A stretch of DNA of 64,000 bases. It comes from Hydractinia symbiolongicarpus (taxonomy: Eukaryota; Cnidaria; Hydrozoa; Anthoathecata; Hydractiniidae). Within the stretch, counting starts at the first letter, position 1, and the number at the start of each line of letters is the position of its first letter. Under the pieces are notes generated by a model, which did not search any database, was not told the origin of the DNA, and saw only the letters and a program-made list of their open reading frames with translations. The translations under genes were made by a program, and so were the position numbers. This document shows positions 37,017 to 48,857 of this stretch, one piece after another. The stretch lies in assembly GCF_029227915.1 (NCBI RefSeq), contig NC_079887.1, forward strand, positions 14,074,001 to 14,138,000, in the 5' to 3' direction.

Positions 37017-38980
37017 AGGTAATCTAGTACCCAGACCTCGTACGAAGAGGAAACAAGGCGAATTTGGAAAAAGTTGTGTTTAAATAAGATTTACATTTAA
37101 TTTATTTTTTTCTATATTTATTATTGTCATTTTAAGGATACGTGAATATATGAAATAAAGGATGATATGCTACCTCGTACTCAGGGTGTTTTTTCTTAAG
37201 AAATTTGGTAATCTGATAGCAGCGTAATAACGGCTCAGAAGCCAAGAGACATAAAAGGAAGATATAAGGAAGGTTAATTCTTGTTCTATATTTTATACTT
37301 ACTATTTTTTCATATGTGGCGTTTGTAAGTACCCTTTAAGCCATAGCCTGTTAAGAACCAACCTCGTTTCCAAGATTCTTATTAAGAAGTATTATTTAAT
37401 AACTAGGAGTACAATATTTTCCTTAGAACAAGGGCAGCTTCAAATTGATAAAGCGCGCGATCTCAAAATGTTTACCATTAGAAAACTTCGTCATATAGTC
37501 AAATTAGCAATTTTAATTCTCTTGTTCTTGTTATGCGCAGAGTAATCTTGTATTTAAGATTTTTAGGCAGAAGATTCTTGGTTTAAGGTTACCAAAGAAA
37601 ATTAAAAAATGTTTCACCGGCCCCTCTTTTTTAAGCTACTTGTTTCTAAACAGACAATGCTTAAAATTTTTGTATAAGCAATCGGAATACGGGAAAAATG
37701 GGACACATAAACCAGAGACACTAAAGTGTGGAACCGGGACCCTGGAATGCAAGGCAAAGTCTTTAACCCAAAATAATATGAAGACCAACATGCTGCAAGT
37801 TTAAGCGTAGCCTAGTTGACTAAGTTTACTTTGAGGATATCAAAATGCTGTTTCTCTCAATCGATAGACGCAAATCCTCAAAATTTAAATGCACCAATAA
37901 CACAAAGCCAGCGGGGTCACTTCTTACCCCCTTAAAAAGTAAGGAGAATTAATTATATTAGTTCGGGTGGCTGAACCCATTTGCGCCTAAAAAATGATTC
38001 CCTTATAACAATCATGTGAGTAAGAACAACAGAAATAACCAATCAAAAATCGAGATCAGTTTTTTGACGGCAGAAAATTCGTTTACGACCCTGTAGAATT
38101 TTTCCCACCTTAACTAATCCGACTTCCCAGTGCTAAGAGAAAGGTTTCCTGGCTAACATGGTAGAGATATAAAGCAAGGGAGGAACTTTTCCAATGCTTT
38201 GGTTATTCCTGAAAAAAGATAATACGAGAGTGCCAAGAAATGTACATGAAGGTAAAAATGGCAAAAGTTTGTCCAAATTCTTTAAAAAAAAACAACACTC
38301 TTGCTAGTCGTGTGAAACTAGCTTTGGACATCGTGAAAAAAGATTGTATTAACATGGCTATCCAAGTATAACTGAAACAGTCAAGCTGAATTTTTTTTTA
38401 TACTTCTTTTCCGTATTTGTTTTGCGACGCAATGAACCCTTTTTGACTCTCTCATCATAATCATTCTTTCTTTTGTTAGGCCAGCTAACTAAGCTTTCCC
38501 TGGGCATATCAAAATTTGATTCAACACCATATTCTTCTGATTTTCTGATGGTAAGAATAATTATGCTTGATCTTCTGAATATTCTTATCCAAGAGACCCA
38601 ACATATTTTTTCTAACCACTAAGAAATCAGAATAGTTGAGGTGGGAAAAATGATGTGGGAAAAATCAGTACTGAGTTAACTAGGCTAGGATTGTTTGTTA
38701 AACCAACTAAAGTGTTGGCTTTCTGTTCCCTTTTGGGCATGAGCAGGCGTTAAAATTTTAAGAAAAACTTAGCCTACATTCTTTGATTCGAGATATTAAA
38801 ATTGAGTACTTTTCCGATTTTCAGGTGGTAAGGTCAAGGCATGCTGGTTCTCCTGTACGCAAAATTCTGCCCTAACCATTTCAGTTTTGGACTAAAGTCG
38901 TTTTAAGTTTTTCACATATACGAAGTAAACATGTCGATACATACCAAGTTATTTTTCCACATAGGCATAAAGCATATTGT

Positions 38981-39290
38981 GGCGCCGTAGTTTAGTGGTT
39001 ATAACTCTTGCACTTAGTGCATGAGACCGGAGTTCGATTGCCCTTAGCGGCGATGCAATATGGGCGACTGAATGTTACCATAGATCTGGGTTAACCTAAG
39101 TCATATGAGAAAAATTGGGAAGATGGCACACTGTGTGGGCCGTTGGGTGTTGCACGGAGTTGTCTGATTGGGTCTGCGTAGCTTAAAAAGAGAATTAAAT
39201 ACTCTAAGCCATGACCCCTACCGGAAATAATAGACAGGGTATAGATGCATACTTCGAATGAAACACCTGGTCTCACCTATATGTCGAGAT
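38981..39290 (+). mobile_element. tRNA-derived SINE
   Basis: The head looks like a tRNA with internal Pol III promoter parts: an A-box-like TAGTTTAGTGGTTATAAC and a B-box-like GGAGTTCGATTGCCC at the right spacing. The acceptor stem is poorly paired. It is followed by a tRNA-unrelated body of about 230 bp (CACACTGTGTGGGCCGTTGG, then GAATTAAATACTCTAAGCC). A functional tRNA is unlikely; a SINE copy fits best. The 3' boundary is approximate. Confidence 0.65.
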
Positions 39291-39577
39291 ATTAATTTGG
39301 TTTTCAGAACATGTCTATTAAAAAATTAACTTGTGTTTCGCGTCCCATGCTCTAGAGTACTTGGATCCCTGGTCCCACTTTTATTGTATGCTTAAGCAAT
39401 CCCCTTAAAATAGAAGTTTATTAATAACAGTCTCCTTCTCCAGAGCTCTGAACCAATTTATATTAAAGAGCACTGAGGCGAGTATATGTTTGCAGATTAA
39501 TCTGTCCTTCCTAAATTATTTGTCACATTTCAATGTTGATAAGTTTTGTGTTACACAGAGTACATGTCACTAAATTA

Positions 39578-39646
39578 CAACCTCGTCCCCAGGGTTTGCT
39601 ATGTGTTTTTAATAAAAACGCCTAACAAGTCCTGGGGACGAGGTTG
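39578..39646. repeat. Short palindromic repeat, best-preserved copy
   Basis: The left end CAACCTCGTCCCCAGGG and the right end CCTGGGGACGAGGTTG are inverted copies over 16 bases, with a 36-base AT-rich loop. This 69-base hairpin is the clearest member of the family. Confidence 0.85.
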
Positions 39647-42169
39647 ATAAAATCAATGCATAAAAACAATCTTTATTTGTTTTCAGCGAATACGAAACTG
39701 ACCTGTTAGGCATGTCCGCCTTTAAACAGTTAAAATCCTTAGACTGTTTGGTGCAGATAAGTGATGTATAGACCCTTTTTCCTTATGGAATTTAAATTTT
39801 GGAATATAATCGTTCATCCTCAGCAAAAGAGCCTAGTAATAATCGTTAGCACAGGATATATTTATAAATGTACATAAAAACTTTTTTAAGCCATACTTAT
39901 ACAATAGCTAACTTGATTTTACTTCAAATTCTCAGGGCTAAAAAGTCTCAAGGCTAGCGTTTTTTTTATTCGACAACTCGCTAAATAACTCTAATCAAAC
40001 TACCCAATAGACTGACGTAAGGTATTTCTACTTCGTCTTACTCGCATTCCGCCTTAAATTGAAAAATATACGAACAAAAAGTCCAAAAATTCTTTCACTG
40101 TTAAAATTATACTTTGGGTTATAATTATTTTTTTGGTCTTCTCTTGTTTTACCTTATTTGTCTTTTTCTTTCATCTTATTTGTAAACAAAGCTGTAAATA
40201 TAAATAATTTTCATTGCATTTTCATTGTGTTTTATTTTAACTTTGATAGTTTTTTGTTTGGCTTGTTATACAAACAGAAATAACATCACGAAATTGTGTG
40301 TTTGCAATATTTAACTGTAAGGTAGTACTCAAATATGGTAATTCTTTTTTCCCAGACCTCCTGTACTTTCATCTGTGACGGATTCGCGCCAAATGATGTG
40401 TATAGCCACACAGTAGGAGAGTCTTGCAAAGTTTTTTGGCGCACTAGTAATATAATTTCGAAAGAACTCCATAACACTAACTAAAAGAGATATTGCACAT
40501 AAAGCAGTTTTTGATAATAGTATGGCGTTCAAGAAAAAAGAGCCCTGGGATCGAGTTTGACACATAAAGAAAATTATATTTTATTGTACTCTAAGCTAAT
40601 AAAAATATTAATGCTACGTAATTAATACTACCCAATCAAATTCAAGGACTGTAGTTTGCAAGAAATTCAAATTTAGCAGCTGTGTTCATAAAACCGTGTT
40701 TACAAATACGTCCGAATATTTAATTTCCTATATAGCCAGAAAATGCAATATTATGTTAAGCATATATTTGTTAGCAAGGTCAAAGAAACTCGTGTCCAGG
40801 ATAATCATCAGGTAAGATAAAAAGTTAATTCAGGGATTGCTTTATGTAATAAGAAGAAAAGAGTCTGTTGTGTCCCATGATATTGATGTTCTTGTCTATC
40901 AAGACTAACGATTTATTTCTTAATTTTTTATTTTTATGTGTATGAATCAATACAGTGATTTGACAATAAAGATCGAACAGACTTCAGGCGTTTAATTTTT
41001 TTTAATTATGCTTTTCTCGAAGCTTTGATATAGTACTTTCGGTTTATCCTATTTTTTTTTTAAAAAAAGATATTCCGTAGGCAGAAATTATGCCGCTGAA
41101 GGTGCTATCAGAATCCCATATCGAAACTGATATTGGAATTGGCGAAGAGAAATTTTAAAAATTAGATATAAACCGTGAATCCTACCTATAATTAAAATTA
41201 TAATTACAAATAAATAAAAAAGAACAGATGAAAGTATAAGGTAATGAAAAATCTTTTATTCTTGCTCCACAGAAAGATTTTTGCAGTAATTTGTGGTAAA
41301 AACCCAATATATAAAAAGAATTAACATGTTTATTACGTCCTCCTGTAGGGGGTGGGATTTTCTTTTATATAGCTAAAGAAATAAACGTCTTCTTCTTCTT
41401 CTTTCAACTCACAAAGGTTAACTTAGTTAGTATCTAAGTTTTAAATTCATCTTCAGACTCTCTTGGCTGTACTCGCCATCAACATTTCCTACATCAGAAA
41501 AAAAACTGAAAACGAAGTTCGTTTAAATTTTTATTTACAGTTTATGAAAGAGCGTATGTGTGTTTTTGTTTACTCCGTCTACAACAGAGCACGCCCTGCC
41601 AGTGTTTTACAGTGGGTTAACCTTCGTTCCCAGGCCTTTTTTCTGACAATCTGTGACAGCAAGATTCTTCTTGCCATTCAAATCTGGCCAAATACATTGA
41701 CGGATTATTTCCAGCGCAACACGTTGGTCTAATTAGCTATCGGTAACTTTGCCGCCCTTTTTGATATGTCTGGCGGGAAAAGAAGTTGAAATGTAAAGGA
41801 TGACGCATATTGTGTTTATGCATAACATGTGTATATTATTTCTGTTTCTCTTCTTCGAGGACTTCAAAATTAAGCGAGGACATACCATGTACCATGTATG
41901 AATCTTAATCGATTTTCTTCGGATCTTTATCAGTAAGCGTGTGGGTTAGTGAGAAACAATCCTGGCTAATCGAGAAGCATCCTTTGAGGTGCATATTTAT
42001 CGAAGTCATTGAAATGTGTGTGGTAAGTGTGAAGAGGTTGGTCATCACTTAAAATTTTCTGTTCACAAAAGCATTTTGTCGATATGGAATTTCATGATGG
42101 TATTCACTCTTTGTCCAACGAGGAGAAGTAGTTGTAGTAGTATTAGCTTATATTTGTCAAGAGTTTCAT

Positions 42170-42171
<2 letters not shown>

Positions 42172-42226
<55 letters not shown>
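42172..42226. repeat. (GA)n microsatellite
   Basis: An uninterrupted GA run of about 55 bases; the minus-strand Ser-Leu frame across it is an artefact. Confidence 0.95.
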
Positions 42227-42229
<3 letters not shown>

Positions 42230-42770
42230 TTATGATAGACAGTTTTTCGAAATACTGGAAGATAATGTTGACATCCCACACTGCTGTCAGTTTTGGCTAA
42301 GGCGGTCTTAAGTTAAAAATTGAGAGCCTGCTATATGGTGGCAGTTGCACAATAGTTCCAATAGATAATTTGGCAGCATATATGGAACTGGTGGTAAGGA
42401 AATCTCAAACAGGTGTTGCATTGACATCCCTTGTAAATTCTTCTGCAGCACTTTTTTAACCTGGAAATATTATACCTAGTTCTAGTAGTTAATCGCAGTG
42501 AAGCTTGTATGTAATTTCTGTTGTTGCGGTTTTATTTTTGTTGTCAAAATCACCATCAGAATCCTTCTCTTTGACAGTGAGTGTCTTGAATCCAGTCTAC
42601 GAGGTAACTTAAGCTAACAAACTACTATAGTTTGTTAGCTTTCACTGGGAATGTTTTCTTGCGTTCAGCTATCTTCGCAGCGTGAAAATACCAAGATTGG
42701 GTAGACCAATTTGGAAATACTAAAATCTAGCTCTAGAGTCATTTCTTTTTATATTCGCTAGAACCTTCCT

Positions 42771-42925
42771 CAATCTATATTATAAGACCCGTATACGTCT
42801 GTCCGTCCGTCTGTCTGTCACGCAAAATGGTAGCTTAGCTGCGCAGGTAGCGAGACGCACGCAATGCGGTATAAAAAGGACGGGGAACCTGTGGATTTTT
42901 CCACGGGCTAACGACTAGTTTCAAT
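42771..42925. repeat. Dispersed GTCTGTCCG/ACGACTAG repeat, single unit
   Basis: The block contains CTGTCCGTCCGTCTGTC, then GCAGGTAGCGAGACGCACG, then GGACGGGGAACCTGTGG and TCCACGGGCTAACGACTAG. The same ordered words recur at 45007-45420, 54633-54885 and 61757-62060. Confidence 0.7.
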
Positions 42926-43342
42926 AAAAGGAGGAGATGTATAAATAAATTGAAAGTTCCATTTAATGGTATCAGGTTCTGGCTTTCAAGAAACATATTT
43001 GATCAAATGTTTATTGACCTTGGAAGCAAACAATGTCAAGACACCCTAAGTTTGTGAGCAATAAATCACCACCAAAGCTTAATAGTAATTTTATTGCATT
43101 GTGGTGATCTCATGCTACACTTTTATTCACATAATCACACATCTCCCTCACATGATTATGGAATGCAAAATTGCTTTTAGTTCAATTACACTGATGTGTA
43201 ATTCTTGCTCTACGAAACTCCACATACCATGCGAAAACCTATTTAATATTTCTCATCCTATGTTGTGTGCATAAGCATGAATGGTGATGTCATCCTCAAG
43301 TAAGTGGATGTGGGCAAATGCTGATATAATATTTCTCTTCAA

Positions 43343-43600
43343 TCATAAAATTCCGCTCTTAGCCTCTGTGCTCAAGGCACAACGTTTATGAAAGGACCCT
43401 TTTGATAATTGACCCTGCGAAGCGATCGGAAAGGCAGCAACAAAGTTTCCTATAAGAATAGAAATTTCTCTAATTGTAACAGACGTTAAGTTAGAAAGTA
43501 TTTTCTCACATAAGTTTTTAATTTTGCATTTTTTCAACTCGGTTATTGTGATAGTGATGTCAAAAGAGTTTATAACAAACCCAAGAAAGCGAGTTTTCAC
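43343..43600 (-). mobile_element. DIRS/gypsy-like reverse-transcriptase fragment
   Basis: The 85-residue minus-strand frame reads RFLGFVINSFDITITITE, KKCKIKNLCEKIL and TSVTIREISILIGNFVAAFP. This is the FLGF..I / I..LIG.FVAAFP pattern found after the catalytic site in DIRS- and gypsy-type polymerases. Flanking frames are broken by stops. It is a relic with no ends recognised. Confidence 0.6.
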
Positions 43601-44574
43601 GAAAATCCAAGAACTGATTTATCTGGCCGAATAGTAAAACCAGGCAGCCTGTTCACTGCTAATATTTCTCATTAGAAAAAAACATATAAGCCCACAAAAA
43701 AGTGTGGATAATTAATCTTCCTAATTTAATAAACATTTTTTTTTTGTATCAAAAATTTGTATTTTGAACCGGATTTTTACTCTGGGCCTGTTTATTAAAT
43801 GACGTCGTTAAGTTCCTCCTTTCTTTGCGGGGGTGGTAATAATACATCACAGTTGTTATAGTTACAGGATAAACATTTCGGGTGCTGCGCTCAGGAACTG
43901 AATGCAGGTTTTAATATACGAATTTTTTTGTCGAAAATGATGATCCTGTGGTAGAATTCTTGCATGATAAAGGACACATAATATTTAGTACTGGGAACGA
44001 AGTTGATTTTAATTTGACTCTGGCAATTTCAGTATGCCACAAATACACATTACAGAAAGATTACATCGTTTTTAGAATGTACATGAAAAAGAGATTAATC
44101 TTTGTATGTTACTTAAATAAAATATTCTTTATTGAATGAGTTAAGTAAAGAAGTATATAACTGGAAGATAACAGAGTCTAAAGTATGAAAGAAAACTTCG
44201 AATTTAGATCTTGATGAGTTTTTGTAATATATTTTGCTTCACTGTGCTGTTAGGGCTTGGTGATTCGTATCGTAAAAAATAGTGTCTGCTGTGTCAAGTA
44301 ACGTAGGAGTAAACACAATGGAAACATTATTGTTTTGATAATGAAGACAACTTTTTATAGTTTTATTGGATATAAAAATCGACATTTATATATCATTTTT
44401 TATTTTTTCATGGTAGAGAAAACCAAAGAATGACTGGGAATGTGAAATCCAGCTCAAAAGAAAAATTAATGTGATGCAATATTTATAAATTTATTAAAAT
44501 ATTTAAAATAATTTTTAATAAAGTAAGAATATTTATCGAAGAAAAAAACAAAGATATATAGGTATGTGTCTTTT

Positions 44575-44647
44575 CAAACCTTGTCTCCTATAGCATTCTT
44601 TTTGGTCTTTTTGACAAAAGAGAATAAGAGCCCTGGGGACAAGGTTG
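44575..44647. repeat. Short palindromic repeat
   Basis: The left end CAAACCTTGTCTCCTATAG and the right end AGCCCTGGGGACAAGGTTG are inverted, with an AT-rich loop. It belongs to the same family as 39578-39646. Confidence 0.75.
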
Positions 44648-45006
44648 GCGAGCATTAAATATTTTGTTTCCAATCTTCCAGCAGTACAGCAGTGTTTTTA
44701 TCCTTCTCGAATACTTCCCAAAATAATGTCAAATCCGCCAAAATTTAATACAAAAATATCTCAACTTTCGTTATTTCGCATCCCTCTATTGTTTTGCGCG
44801 ATTAATTTTCGCACCTTTAATTCTTGCGCAAAGCTGTATTCGCGCAGGAAAATTTTTGCGTATGTGTATTTTTCGTGATGTTAAAAAGTTTTAGAAAAGA
44901 ATGAATTAAAAGGAATAATTCTTCCTTAAGAATACACTATCCAGAAAACTAAAACGAGTGCAAAGTTCATTAAGGTCACTACATATTAGGCATAAAACAT
45001 AACCAT

Positions 45007-45420
45007 GTTAACGATTAGTCTCTTTATAATAAAAGTCATATTCTGTCTGTCTGTCCGTGAGAAAAGCGTCGTGCAACAGGCTCACGAAATAACGTGTAAT
45101 TTAAAGACAGACGACAGTGTGGGTTTTTGCACGGGTTAACGACCTTTAATAATAGCCGTATTCTCTGTTTTTCCGTAGGAAAAACGTTGGGCCACGAACA
45201 CACGTAAAAGAAAATCCGATTTATTAACAATATATATTAACTTAAGGATGGGGAAACCGTGGATTTTTAACGGGCTAACGACTAGTCTCTATAATAATAG
45301 CCGCATTATATGTATTTAAAAAGGTTGCGTGCAGCTTCATTCTGGTTTCTTAAAGAGTTCTGAACAATTAGCTAATTGGCAAACCCTTGGACTTTTCTAC
45401 GAGTATAATGCTAGTTCTAT
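45007..45420. repeat. Dispersed GTCTGTCCG/ACGACTAG repeat, about three tandem units
   Basis: Successive units each begin near ATAATAGCCGTATTCT or ATAATAAAAGTCATATTC. They run through TGTCTGTCCGTGAGAAAAG, ACACGTAAAAG or GCTCACGAAATAACGTG, and end with a TTTTTGCACGGGTTAACGAC-like word followed by CTAGTCTC. Units are roughly 100-150 bp and diverged. Confidence 0.7.
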
Positions 45421-46401
45421 AAGATTTATTTCATTTTTCTAGTGACACGAAATGTTATCTCCAGTAGAAATAGATACCAAAGAACTTATTATCTGTAATA
45501 GAATCATTCCTGCTGCTAGAGTTATTAATGAGTTCACCTGCGCAATATTTTTACAACTTTGTTTAAGGTAGGGTTTCAACATAAACATTGCGAAAAGTTT
45601 GATAACTACATCACATTGCTAAAGCGTAGCGTAAATTACACTCCGTCGTTGCTAAAGTTCAGAGATTAAAGTTCAAGGCTAGTAAGAAATGTTATAATTG
45701 CATGTAAGGGTGAGATGAACACAATATCAAAACATTAAATATTCTTTTATATGTTGAAATTTATAGCGGTAATTTTTACATTTATTCACACTATTAAATA
45801 TTTTAAATTGTTATATTAACAAAAGCTTTACCAGTGTTATCGTTGAAACGTCACGAAAAAGAGGCTAAAGGTTGAATAACACGACCTCCCTTTGGTATGA
45901 CTGCTTTCCGTTGTTTGCACGAGCATCGCTAAATCATGAAATAACTGATGTTTTGGTTTACTGAAAATAGCTGGCAGTTAAATATTTTTTCTTCTTTTAA
46001 TGAGATCTGCCTAAAAAGTTAGGACTTGTGAAAATTAGCAGCTTTAAGTGGGTTAAACAATTGCATCAAAAGCAAAATAGTTTGCCACGTGATTGACGTC
46101 ACGTGATTCCACAATTTATAGATTCCTTTTGTTTATTTTCAGCCGTTAGAAATCTTCATCTCAATGTAATTTATACAAAAGTTTAATACGACAATAATAA
46201 ACTGAAGTAATATACTTTTTTATTGAAATATTCATCATATTTTCAACGAATAAAAGATCAGTCTGTGTCTGGCGGATTGTTCTTGACAAATTATTATGAA
46301 AACGAACATAAAGGGTTTGTATACCAGCTATGATCCTATGATCCTATCTTTAATTTTCATTGTTTTTTTATGTTTTCTTGTTATTCTAGATTAGAAAAAA
46401 A

Positions 46402-47577
46402 ATGCTACATGCAACTGTACCATACAACACAACAACACTTCTTCCAACATCGACGCTGTTTACCAATAATTTCACAACCACCCAAGATTCCGCATCTGTC
46501 AGTGAATACCCATTTGGTCATACCTTAAGTAAAAACTTCGCCATCTTTGTTGCTTTTTGTTTTCTGGTCATAATTATAACATCAGTTATCTGCAACACAG
46601 TGTTGATTTTCATTATCGTTTCTGTTAAAAAACTGCACTCCGTCACACATGTTTTCATTATAAATTTAGCAGTCAGTGACTTGATCACCGTATTAGGAAC
46701 AATCCCGTTCGATGTAGAACTAATGTTAAAAGGCTACTTTCCACATGGTAAAATAGCATGCGGTGTAATGCAGACCACGTTTCTTATATCGCTACCATCT
46801 TCGGTCCTGAATTTAACTTTACTGACTGCAGAGAGGTATATATCAGTTGGATACCCTTTTTACAGTCTTACATTTTTATCCAAGCAAAGAGTGATTATCG
46901 CTTTGTTGACAACTTGGTGTTATACATTCATCGTTGCTTTATTTCCTACGTTTTACAACCCAAGTGCTATCCGTGTGTACTATGGTTTCTGCTACCTCAC
47001 ATACCCTTACTTTTACGATATATTTCAACTGATTGCTAACTTTCTGTTACCTATTGTATTCATTTGTTACGCAAATATAGCTTTGTTTTTAATATCCAGA
47101 AAACATGCACAGCGTATTCGACGCTTTAGTACACGTCTTGGATCTTTTGTCGGCAACACTGACGAGAAAAAGACTATGGTTAAAAGCCGAAGAAAAAGTT
47201 TCAGCAACTTTGGTGCTAATATTAAAGCAGCAAAACGTATCGCTTTACTTGTCGGCGTTTTTTTGTTTTGTTGGTTGTCGTATATTATTCTAGTGACGAC
47301 AAATATTTTGTGTGACGTTTGTCATCCTAGGGAGTTGACGTGGATGGGTAACGTCGTTAATTATTCAGCAAGTGCTATAAATCCACTACTGTATGGTTTA
47401 TTAAACAAAGCAGTACGTGAAGAAGTTGTCAGAACGTTCCATGTAATTATTGGCCATTGCTTTAAAGAACACGATCAAAAAAGAAATCGTTCAAAAACTC
47501 TTATTGTTAAACTCTATAACGGCGAGGAGTTGGAAGTATGTCGTGAAAGAACGCCGATAAGGGTTAGCAACAATTAA
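46402..47577 (+). CDS. Rhodopsin-class (class A) G protein-coupled receptor, copy B, 391 aa
   Basis: Paralogue of the receptor at 35874-37016, also a single coding exon on the same strand. The two are nearly identical from about residue 36 to 120 and across TM6-TM7. They diverge in loop 3 (KSRRKSFSNFGANIKAAKR here) and the C-terminal tail, which is longer here. It has the same landmarks: NTT and NFT sequons, CNTVLIF, NLAVSDLI, disulfide cysteines, FCWLS in TM6 without the proline, and NPLLY in TM7. TM3 ends ERY, closer to the canonical DRY than copy A's EKY. Upstream, TTGTTATTCTAG precedes ATTAGAAAAAAAATG, again resembling an acceptor just before the start codon, although sequence further upstream is not conserved with copy A. 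The ligand is unknown. Confidence 0.92.
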   Translation: MLHATVPYNTTTLLPTSTLFTNNFTTTQDSASVSEYPFGHTLSKNFAIFVAFCFLVIIITSVICNTVLIFIIVSVKKLHSVTHVFIINLAVSDLITVLGTIPFDVELMLKGYFPHGKIACGVMQTTFLISLPSSVLNLTLLTAERYISVGYPFYSLTFLSKQRVIIALLTTWCYTFIVALFPTFYNPSAIRVYYGFCYLTYPYFYDIFQLIANFLLPIVFICYANIALFLISRKHAQRIRRFSTRLGSFVGNTDEKKTMVKSRRKSFSNFGANIKAAKRIALLVGVFLFCWLSYIILVTTNILCDVCHPRELTWMGNVVNYSASAINPLLYGLLNKAVREEVVRTFHVIIGHCFKEHDQKRNRSKTLIVKLYNGEELEVCRERTPIRVSNN

Positions 47578-48202
47578 TCAACCTCTTACCCAGGGACAAT
47601 TGATATCATATGGAAGAATCTATATTCATTATTTTATTTATTATTGTTATATTTATTTTTTAGCATGTTAATTTTATTTATATATTTCACTTTAAAAATA
47701 TGACGTAATCGCTTGCATTTGATTAGTTAATACACACAATTCAGTTAGCATCATTTTTCTTTGCTACACTTTTAGCAACCCAGTTTATTTAAGGGTTAAG
47801 ACCCGGACTAAAAATTATGCACACCTTTAGCCCCGCACTTGCCCCTGAACATATTTCCTCCACTTTGCGACTTTCCTAGTTGTACGATGACAAATATTTT
47901 CTCCGAAACAGTATATCAGGGTTTAACAGCACCAAACTCCCAAGACTCTTTTTATACCGAGACGACGAGCGGTATCAAAGGGTGTAAAAAGTCTTGAGTC
48001 TGAGCTTCCAACCGCTCTGTATTGTGTTTGTGTTGAGCTTACTACTGACAAACACCATCCAAATGCATCTTCATCCCTAGGTCTTCTTGGTCCCTGAGCT
48101 GTAAGTAAGGCAAAATGCCTTGTGAACGAGGATAAATCCATATGGTCATAACAGGGCTAATGATGTGGCAAAAAAATTATGATAAGCAGTCAGTTAAGTA
48201 AC

Positions 48203-48282
48203 CCATTCTCGACCCCAGAGCTTTTTAAGATAAACTCGAACCTTTTGAGGTTTTAATCTCAAAGAGCTCTGGGAAGAGAATG
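48203..48282. repeat. Short palindromic repeat, GAGAATG subtype
   Basis: The left end CCATTCTCGACCCCAGAGC and the right end GAGCTCTGGGAAGAGAATG are inverted. The internal words CTCGAACCTTTTGAGG form a second small inverted pair. Confidence 0.8.
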
Positions 48283-48559
48283 TTCTGCTTACATTACTGG
48301 GTGCTTTTCATATTTACATTTTTGTTGTTATGGAAAAGTAGGACAAGCGAAACAATAACATGTAAGCACTGTATTCGTTACATGCAAATCCAGGACTATG
48401 CTACGATTGCCTATATCCACTTATGTTGAAATTTCTAACAGTATTTCTTGTTTTGGTAAGAGAGTTTTAAGTTTCCAACAAAATACTTTAACGTGATTTC
48501 AGATAATGGCTTTAATTTGACCCAGGCATATGCATGTTTTGGTAAGTATACGCAAAACA

Positions 48560-48640
48560 CATTCTCATCCCCAGGATTTTTTTTAACAACAAACAAGTAG
48601 GTTTCGAGGTTTATCTAAAAAGGATCTGGGGACGAGAATG
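48560..48640. repeat. Short palindromic repeat, GAGAATG subtype
   Basis: The left end CATTCTCATCCCCAGGA and the right end GATCTGGGGACGAGAATG are inverted around an AT-rich loop. It lies 280 bp from another copy. Confidence 0.8.
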
Positions 48641-48857
48641 CACGAAACATCTTTACATTCGAAACATCTTTACATTCAGAAAAAGATAAAATGATAATAA
48701 AAAAATATTCTATAGCATGCACCCTGCTAAAAATTTGAGCACGGGCGTAGCCGTTGAATCGCAGCTAGAAAAAATTGTGCTCAAAAATAACACAAGTTTA
48801 AAAAGTTTACCTAGGTAAATATATAGATTATTTGTTTTGTTAACTAAGTTTAAGAAA

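Larger units (their letters stand above)
37017..46401. other. Repeat-rich spacer between the two receptor genes
   Basis: No intact gene is seen in about 9.4 kb. AATAAA at 37154-37159 probably ends the copy A transcript. The spacer holds a tRNA-derived SINE (38981-39290), palindromic repeats (39578-39646, 44575-44647, with half-copies near 37365, 40540, 41625 and 43990), a GA microsatellite, a DIRS/gypsy-like RT relic, and two blocks of the GTCTGTCCG/ACGACTAG repeat family. Remaining open frames are short and without family resemblance. Confidence 0.55.
47578..48857. other. Intergenic DNA between receptor B and the amidohydrolase-like gene
   Basis: No gene is recognised. A GC-richer patch at about 47920-48140 has an open minus frame of 72 residues without family resemblance; it may be another repeat. 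Two palindromic repeats lie at 48203-48282 and 48560-48640. The promoter of the following gene should lie close to 48857, but no clear box is seen. Confidence 0.5.

Noticed and set aside
38981-39055. Functional tRNA gene
   Set aside because: The acceptor stem is poorly paired and a long tRNA-unrelated body follows, so it was called a SINE.
47923-48141. 72-residue minus-strand frame in a GC-richer patch
   Set aside because: No family resemblance or splice context; probably repeat-derived.
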